DNA of 10,878 nt from Scleromatobacter sp045810285. GTDB taxonomy: Bacteria; Pseudomonadota; Gammaproteobacteria; Burkholderiales; Burkholderiaceae_C. The stretch is from the NCBI GenBank assembly GCA_045810285.1, contig JBJMWE010000009.1, positions 1 to 10,878 on the forward strand, read 5' to 3'. The position numbers and the translations under genes were made by a program. Below, piece after piece: positions 7,601 to 10,878 of this stretch (the stretch's first letter is position 1; each line of letters begins with the position of its first letter). Under the pieces are notes generated by a model that made no database searches, was not told where the DNA came from, and worked only from the letters and a program-made list of their open reading frames with translations.

Positions 7601-7639
7601 GAGCAGGGTGCGGGATTGAAACGGGACCGGCATTTTCAT
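4625..7639 (-). CDS. Multihaem lipoprotein related to hydrazine synthase alpha subunit (HzsA-like)
   Basis: This 1004-residue protein has a lipoprotein signal with lipobox LAAC (Cys30). The N-terminal half has PD40/propeller-like strands: TPEVSWDGKKILFSMR, IHPVYLPAGQGIVFSSNRQ, RNPTIRPNGQIMFSRWDHVG, LHPRDMDPKGKYAGF. Residues 577-632 (EPDGSFKLNVPADTPIAL, then IQVRPGERRTCDGCHSP) match the HZS_alpha middle-domain style. There are three CXXCH haem motifs: 628-632 (CDGCH), 748-752 (CTSCH) and 910-914 (CAGCH). Hydrazine synthase alpha also combines a propeller with c-type haems, but no beta or gamma subunit is present here, so I do not call it hydrazine synthase; many non-anammox bacteria carry such relatives. 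AGAGG 6 nt before the ATG at 7637-7639 supports the start. It is probably the central redox protein of the operon, anchored to a membrane by its lipid; the substrate is unknown. Confidence 0.8.
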   Translation of the reverse strand: MKMPVPFQSRTLLGCASALAGVGLLTLAACGGGSKSDSDTVTVQGDVPIAYAKRVNTIGLNPTNGAPTAPGGDLMIREKSSPSAPEHNITAQFTMGKGDAATPEVSWDGKKILFSMRCPADNAVKIGDVAACTGHWNVWEYDMTTGGLTGGTFRRITSSTADDDIHPVYLPAGQGIVFSSNRQTESKVNQALGHTYYALDEYERERVFNLHTMGMDGSNVTQISFNQSHDRNPTIRPNGQIMFSRWDHVGGRNHFKVFTVNPDGTDMFVLYGAHSEGNSFLHPRDMDPKGKYAGFLTSDLMPLQRTHEGGALMVIDAANYSEQNTPAKKSVAAVGGQRQATQQAVNLDRGVSMYGRFTGPYPLWDGTDRVLVSYRPCEVTKSGTVVPCSTLSADELAKLSDMDRPLAETEADAVQDNVPPPYAVYMFNPANQSMLPVAAPPAGFMYVDAVAIQPRSEPTTVAAAPLDQTLASQHMGTLDVRSVYDTDSLGRMGEGMLTAVDANAGCTGPLIPQTAPVDVSDTRTSVADINKMKDPANAAYNCAPARFIRAVRAVAPPTSMMKMRSSLGETDFEAQQVLGYAPIEPDGSFKLNVPADTPIALAVVDSQGRAFQTHTNWIQVRPGERRTCDGCHSPRRGAPINSGVEVNTVPAAILAAMANAHKSGETMADTRVRLDPTAAQLKADMVSTDIWADTTQAGVTARPAVALRYTGNASATDDLVTPVPTNGVINYPTHIQPLWTRDRGANTCTSCHNVSAHIDLSATIGGDGRVVSYDRLMIGDPLLDASGRPVITFDDGVPMLEHQPALVNTAASEGEAMGLARKSRLMEILSGQSLMSDANAKAVHPNPPATAPDHSKMLNAAEKRLVAEWIDTGGKYYNDPFDPTSGTRMVPTLDEDSFVASVYPIIENTCAGCHQARGSDNTPTGATSFTNNRYVLTGDPDGDWGVTMTMVNDVCHPPTSYLLARPSTIPHPSAATTQTAAVLPANGANYATIANWIAAGCMNP

Positions 7640-7685
7640 GGTGTGCCTCTTTCCTTGCAGTTCTTGTCTTGTCAGCCTGGGTTCT

Positions 7686-8660
7686 TCAGCCTTGGAGGCC
7701 CGCGGAGTAGTGCAGCGCGCCTTGGGCGTCCACGATCACCGCGTCGACGCCGGCGTGGGCCTCGACGAAGCGCAGTCCTTGTTCGACGCCCAGCACGAAC
7801 ACCGTCTTGGAGAAGGCTTCGGTGGTCAGGCCGTCGTCGGCGATGACGGTGACGCTGCGCACCGCGCTCGGCGAACGGCCGGTGCGCGGGTCGAGCAGGT
7901 GGTGGCAGCGGACGCCGTCGCGCTCGAAGAAGCGCTCGTAGTCGCCCGAGGTCGAGATGGAGACGTCTTCCAGCGGCAGCACGGCGACGACGGCGCCTTC
8001 CTGGCGCGGATCGCGGATGGCCACCGTCCAGGGGCGGTCGCCGCGCGCACCCATGACGTGGCTGTCGCCGCCGGCGGCCACCATCGCGTGGCGGATGCCC
8101 ATGCGGCGCAGCATGGCGATGGCGTTGTCCACGGCGTGGCCCTTGGCGAAGCCGCCGAGGTCGATGCGCACGCCCTGGCGCGCGAAGCGCACGCTGCGGT
8201 CGGCCGGATCCAGCAGCACGTGGCGCCAGTCGATCAGCGGCAGTGCGGCGGCCAGCGCCGCGGCGTCGGGGGCCACGCCTGCGCGGTAGTCGTACAGGCG
8301 GCCGACGCTGGCGAAGGTGATGTCGAACGCCCCGCCGGACAGCTCGGAGAACGCCAGCGCGCGCGCCAGCAGGCCGAACAGGCCCTCGCTGACGGTGATG
8401 GGGTTGTCGGCCGCGTGCGCGTTCAGGATCGAGAGCTCCGACGTGACCTTGTGCGGGCTCATCGTGGCGTCGATGCGGTGCATCTCGGCCATGACGGCGC
8501 CGATGGCCGACTCCGCCTCGGCGCGGTCGCGGGCGTGCAGCTCGACCTCGATCGACGTGCCCATGATCGCTTCCTCGCGGCGATACCAGCCCGCGCCGAA
8601 CCCCGTGGGAGGGGTCGTCGGCCTGGCGCTGGCGATGGCGGGCGAGTGGAGGCTGGTCAT
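7686..8660 (-). CDS. apbE: FAD:protein FMN transferase (ApbE family)
   Basis: This 324-residue enzyme should transfer FMN from FAD to a Thr/Ser of a target protein, with Mg2+. Family motifs occur in order: MGTSIEV (33-39), MSPHKVTSELSILN, GGAFDITF, DLGGFAKGHAVD (167-178), GGDSHVMG, ISTSGDYERFF (235-245), HHLLDPRTG (253-261) and TEAFSKTVFVLG (280-291). In the last motif Glu281 replaces the usual metal-binding Asp. The start at 8660 is set by GGGGAG 7 nt upstream (8668-8673); a longer open frame to 8822 has no such site. Unusually, neither start gives a signal peptide or lipobox, although ApbE normally works outside the cytoplasm and all other operon products are exported. It is the first gene of the operon, 46 nt before the HzsA-like gene, so its target is probably encoded here. 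Confidence 0.92.
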   Translation of the reverse strand: MTSLHSPAIASARPTTPPTGFGAGWYRREEAIMGTSIEVELHARDRAEAESAIGAVMAEMHRIDATMSPHKVTSELSILNAHAADNPITVSEGLFGLLARALAFSELSGGAFDITFASVGRLYDYRAGVAPDAAALAAALPLIDWRHVLLDPADRSVRFARQGVRIDLGGFAKGHAVDNAIAMLRRMGIRHAMVAAGGDSHVMGARGDRPWTVAIRDPRQEGAVVAVLPLEDVSISTSGDYERFFERDGVRCHHLLDPRTGRSPSAVRSVTVIADDGLTTEAFSKTVFVLGVEQGLRFVEAHAGVDAVIVDAQGALHYSAGLQG

Positions 8661-9028
8661 TGGTCGTCTCCCCGAAGCGGCATGGCCTGGGGAACCCTGG
8701 GATCGGCGAGATCCTTGTTGTCTGGTCGGTGATGCAGCCCCGGGCGGGACTGCGCTGGCGGGCACACCGTTTGCAAGGTTTTCCGCTTTGGGCGCATCTT
8801 CGCAGTGAAGCGGTTCGATCAAGCGTTAAAAAGTTCCGTATTTTTGGTCACGCTGTATCGCGTGCCGGGTAATCGGTAACTGAGTGTTCTGTTAGGAGGG
8901 TCCGGGCCTCAGATGTGTACAAACGCAACTCCCGGGCGGAGAAGTCGTGCATTTGTGCACAAATCCCATTTGATGTGCAGCGATGCAGTGGCGAACGACT
9001 TCCGCGCATGCCGTGCTGCCGTGACGCG
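8661..9028. other. Non-coding leader of the apbE operon
   Basis: I find no convincing gene here. The part at about 8815-8990 is clearly richer in A and T than the rest of the window (for example AAGCGTTAAAAAGTTCCG and GTATTTTTGGTCA), as expected for a promoter region serving the minus-strand operon. The best sigma70-like pair I can find on the minus strand (GTGACC, 17 nt, TAACGC, about 8825-8850) has a poor -10, so I do not call a promoter. The region also holds the palindrome at 8951-8964 and a related half-site at 8913-8923. Confidence 0.5.
8951..8964. promoter_or_regulatory. 14-bp perfect palindrome, possible operator
   Basis: ATTTGTGCACAAAT is identical to its reverse complement. A related sequence, ATGTGTACAAA at 8913-8923, has its centre 39 bp away, close to four helical turns. 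Both sit in the AT-rich leader upstream of apbE, where a regulator of the operon would bind. I cannot name the regulator, and no regulator gene is in the window. Confidence 0.35.
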
Positions 9029-9194
9029 TGATGCGAAGCGTGCCAAGCCGTCATCCTGCGGCGAAGCCGGCCAAGCCGTGATGCGAAGGCTACCAAGCCG
9101 CGATGCGAAGTCCGCCAAGCCGCGATGCAAAACGTGCCAAGCCGTCATCCTGCGGCGAAGCCAGCCAAGCCGCGATGCGAAGCCGGCCAAGCCG

Positions 9195-9300
9195 TCATCC
9201 TGCGCGAAGCGGAGCGGAGTCGCAGGATCCACCTCCGCCAAGGCGCCGCTGTTCAGGGCCGGGTCTGCTCGCGTGGATCCTGCGACTTCGCGCAGGATGA
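9195..9300. mobile_element. 106-bp palindromic element, copy 1 (MITE-like)
   Basis: The right arm (9273-9300, GTGGATCCTGCGACTTCGCG and on to CAGGATGA) is the exact reverse complement of the left arm (9195-9232) once 10 bp (9210-9219) are removed from the left. Each arm is itself a small palindrome (ATCCTGCG...CGCAGGAT), so the element can fold into nested hairpins. It has no coding capacity. It starts immediately after GCCAAGCCG of a type A unit. Such short palindromic intergenic repeats with CATCCTGCGCGAAG ends are common in many proteobacterial genomes; how they move is not established. Confidence 0.65.
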
Positions 9301-9484
9301 CAGGCGGGGGCGCTCCGCGATGCGAAGCCTGCCAAGCCGCGATGCAAAGCGTGCCAAGCCGTCATCCTGCGGCAAAGCCCGCCAAGCCGCGATGCGAAGC
9401 CTGCCAAGCCGCGATGCGAAGCGTGCCAAGCCGTCATCCTGCGGCAAAGCCCGCCAAGCCGCGATGCGAAAGCCCGCCAAGCCG

Positions 9485-9590
9485 TCATCCTGCGCGAAGC
9501 GAAGCGGAGTCGCAGGATCCACCTTCGCCAAGGCGCCGTCGTTCAGGGCCTGGTCTGCTCGCGTGGATCCTGCGACTTCGCGCAGGATGA
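9485..9590. mobile_element. 106-bp palindromic element, copy 2 (MITE-like)
   Basis: This copy has the same length as copy 1 and I count five differences in 106 positions. Left arm 9485-9522, right arm 9563-9590; both full copies share the 10-bp insertion in the left arm. It is followed by nearly the same 16 bp (ending GGCGCTCCG) and the same two type A units as copy 1, so the copies arose by segmental duplication rather than by two separate insertions. Confidence 0.65.
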
Positions 9591-9650
9591 CCGGCGGGGC
9601 GCTCCGCGATGCGAAGCCTGCCAAGCCGCGATGCAAAGCATGCCAAGCCG

Positions 9651-9669
9651 TCATCCTGCGCGAAGCGAC
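9651..9669. repeat. Truncated left arm of a third palindromic element
   Basis: TCATCCTGCGCGAAGCGACG begins after a type A unit exactly as the full elements do, but diverges after about 19 bp into GC-rich DNA leading to the ccmI stop. It marks the right edge of the array. Confidence 0.55.
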
Positions 9670-9718
9670 GCGGCGCCGCAGCAACGCCGCGCCGCCTGCG
9701 CGTGTGCGCGCCCGGCGC

Positions 9719-10432
9719 CTACCTGCCGGTGGCCGACGCCGCGGCCGCCGCGCGTTGCGCCATCTCGCGCATCCCGTCCATCTGCTGGCGCAGGAACTGG
9801 GCGATCGGGTCGCCCGGCTGCGCCACCTTCAGCGCCTGGTTCCACGCGCCGAGCGCCGTGCGGAAGTCGCGCTGCGTCATGGCGTAGCTGCCCTTGAGTG
9901 CCAGCGCCTTCACGTGATTCGGGTCGATGGCGAGCGCACGGTCGACCAGCTGGATCGGTTCGCCCTCGAGGCTGCCGTTGCCGGTGGCGGCCAGCATGTC
10001 GGCCAGGTCGGCCAGCACGTTCGGGTCCGCCGGGCGCAGCGCGGCGACCTTGCGGTAATCGGCGACGGCCGTGGCACCGTGGTTGAGCATCGCGTGCATC
10101 CGGGCTGCCCGCAGCCAGCCCTCGGGGTCGTCCGGATGCGCCTCGGCGCGCGCCTGCAGCGTGTCGGCCTGGGCGTCCATCGCCGGGCCGGGGCCGGGTG
10201 GGGCGTCGGGCGTGAGCGGCAGCAGTCGCGGCGAGCCGATCCAGGCATAGCCGCCGATCGTGACGACCGCGATCAGCACGCCCAGGCCGACGACCAGGCC
10301 GCGCGTGGGCCGCATCACGGCGGTGGCCGCGGCGGCGGGGTCGGTGACATGGGCGACGGCCGGCCCGCGCCAGGCCAGGATCGCCAGCGAGACTGCGCCC
10401 AGCAGCAGCGACAGGATCACGAACAGGGTCAT
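9719..10432 (-). CDS. ccmI: CcmI/CycH-like cytochrome c maturation TPR protein (short form)
   Basis: The start at ATG 10430-10432 overlaps the ccmH stop by ATGA, so the 237-residue product is preferred over a longer open frame. Residues 1-20 (TLFVILSLLLGAVSLAILAW) and about 45-63 (GLVVGLGVLIAVVTIGGYAW) are membrane segments. The C-terminal part (from about 85) has TPR-like helices: PDDPEGWLRAARMHAML, ADYRKVAALRPADPNVLADLADML, IDPNHVKALALKGSYAM, DFRTALGAWNQALKVAQPGDP. In system I biogenesis CcmI holds apocytochromes for the CcmFH haem ligase. Typical CcmI is around 400 residues, with a long loop between the two membrane segments carrying a leucine-zipper-like region (VYRDQL type). Here that loop is only about 25 residues, so the protein lacks this module. 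Gene position after ccmH supports the call. Confidence 0.82.
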   Translation of the reverse strand: MTLFVILSLLLGAVSLAILAWRGPAVAHVTDPAAAATAVMRPTRGLVVGLGVLIAVVTIGGYAWIGSPRLLPLTPDAPPGPGPAMDAQADTLQARAEAHPDDPEGWLRAARMHAMLNHGATAVADYRKVAALRPADPNVLADLADMLAATGNGSLEGEPIQLVDRALAIDPNHVKALALKGSYAMTQRDFRTALGAWNQALKVAQPGDPIAQFLRQQMDGMREMAQRAAAAASATGR

Positions 10433-10878
10433 GCGGGGGTTCCAGGTCGGGCCGGCGCGTCGATGGGCTCGAGGCCGTCGTCGAGCATCGGCTCGGGTTC
10501 GAATTGGTCGTCGGCCAGCCGCGCGCGCTTGCGGATCACCACGACCAGCGCCAGCAGCGCGATGGCCAAGAGCACCGCCGGGCCCAGCCACAGCGCCACG
10601 GTGCTGGCCTTGAGCGGCGGGCGGTAGAGCACGAAGTCGCCGTAGCGGTCGGTCATGTACTTGCGGACCTGGTCGGGCGTCATGCCCTTCTGCAGCAGCT
10701 CGCGCACTTCCTGGCGCAGGTCGACGGCGAGGTCGGCGTGCGAATCGGCGATCGTCTGGTTCTGGCAGATGAGGCAGCGCAGCTCGCCGGTGATGGCCAG
10801 CATGCGGGCCTCGAGCGCCGGGTCGGCGGCCGTCGGTCGCGCCGTGGGCGCCTCGAACTTCGCGGTGGCGGGCACGGC
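10429..10878 (-). CDS. ccmH: CcmH/CycL cytochrome c maturation thioreductase subunit (5' end outside window)
   Basis: The last 149 or so residues are visible. The motif LRCLICQNQTIADS (cysteines at 10774-10776 and 10765-10767) is the CcmH redox signature (LRCXXCQNQ), followed by VDLRQEVRELLQKGMTPDQV and YMTDRYGDFVLYRPP, all typical. A C-terminal membrane segment (VALWLGPAVLLAIALLALVV) and a charged cytoplasmic tail follow. CcmH reduces or handles the CXXCH thiols of apocytochrome c in the periplasm before haem attachment. A GTG at 10873-10875 could be mistaken for the start, but it lies after where the signal peptide should be, so I treat the gene as cut by the window edge. It would serve the multihaem proteins encoded further along. 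Confidence 0.92.
   Translation of the reverse strand, partial: AVPATAKFEAPTARPTAADPALEARMLAITGELRCLICQNQTIADSHADLAVDLRQEVRELLQKGMTPDQVRKYMTDRYGDFVLYRPPLKASTVALWLGPAVLLAIALLALVVVIRKRARLADDQFEPEPMLDDGLEPIDAPARPGTPA

Larger units (their letters stand above)
9029..9669. repeat. Ordered tandem array of 22-bp and 28-bp units with embedded palindromic elements
   Basis: Two unit types alternate head to tail and all end in CCAAGCCG, mostly GCCAAGCCG. Type A is 22 bp (starts CGATGCGAAGC or a close variant): 9029, 9079, 9101, 9123, 9173, 9318, 9340, 9390, 9412, 9462 (23 bp), 9607 and 9629. Type B is 28 bp (starts TCATCCTGCGGC): 9051, 9145, 9362 and 9434. Two 106-bp palindromic elements stand at 9195 and 9485 exactly where a B unit would stand, and a broken third starts at 9651. 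The block from 9195 to about 9370 is repeated, with few changes, from 9485 to about 9660. The unit length of 22 is not a multiple of three, so the array is not built as a protein repeat. It abuts the 3' end of ccmI and could also end transcription there. Confidence 0.9.

Noticed and set aside
4625..7639. Calling the locus a hydrazine synthase / anammox gene set
   Set aside because: Only the alpha-like protein is present, with no beta or gamma subunit or other anammox gene, and relatives of this protein occur in non-anammox bacteria.
4601..7846. 1081-residue open frame on the plus strand
   Set aside because: It lies antisense to the HzsA-like gene, is dominated by Val, Arg, Gly and His as expected from high-GC antisense frames, and shows no domain or signal. 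The minus-strand protein has clear motifs.
8661..8822. Longer apbE start at 8822
   Set aside because: The extra 54 residues form no signal peptide or domain, and a good GGGGAG site is correctly placed for the start at 8660.
8913..9590. Plus-strand frames through the repeat array (also 9125-10627)
   Set aside because: The apparent protein repeats (KPSRDAK-like, HPARSEAESQDP-like) are translations of the 22/28-bp DNA repeats; the unit lengths are not multiples of three and one frame runs on antisense through ccmI and ccmH.
9029..9669. CRISPR array
   Set aside because: The units are contiguous and related to each other, with no unique spacers of constant length, and no cas gene is present.

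Overview
The window is high-GC bacterial DNA with Gram-negative gene content: Sec signal peptides, lipoboxes, three outer-membrane beta-barrels ending in aromatic residues, and system I cytochrome c maturation genes. Codon use and gene style suggest a betaproteobacterium, probably Burkholderiales, but there is no rRNA or marker gene to prove this. Every gene I accept lies on the minus strand, so the window reads from right to left.

Right end (9719-10878): ccmH (5' end outside the window) and ccmI, overlapping by ATGA. Both belong to haem attachment to c-type cytochromes. The encoded CcmI is unusually short.

Middle (8661-9718): about 1.06 kb without a credible gene. The left third is a comparatively AT-rich leader with a 14-bp perfect palindrome. 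The rest is an ordered array of 22-bp and 28-bp repeat units, interrupted by two near-identical 106-bp palindromic elements and one broken third copy.

Main operon (8660 down to about 1): apbE (FAD:protein FMN transferase); a 1004-residue lipoprotein resembling the hydrazine synthase alpha subunit, with three CXXCH haem motifs; a small lipoprotein with a CX4CH motif; an SH3-plus-beta-barrel protein; a second beta-barrel (OMP_myx_plus type); a TlpA-like thioredoxin; a DUF4266 mini-lipoprotein ending in CGCN; and a DUF3570 beta-barrel. Several neighbours overlap by ATGA or more, so this is one tightly coupled transcription unit. Taken together it looks like an envelope redox system: multihaem protein plus haem/thiol lipoproteins on the outer membrane, three porin-like barrels, a thiol-disulfide partner and a flavin-attaching enzyme. 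No substrate can be read from the sequence, and I know of no name for this complete set.

Left end (1-270): an ORF that starts as an exported protein and then continues in frame as the interior of an AMP-binding acyl-CoA synthetase domain. This is either a real gene fusion or rearrangement, or an assembly chimera.
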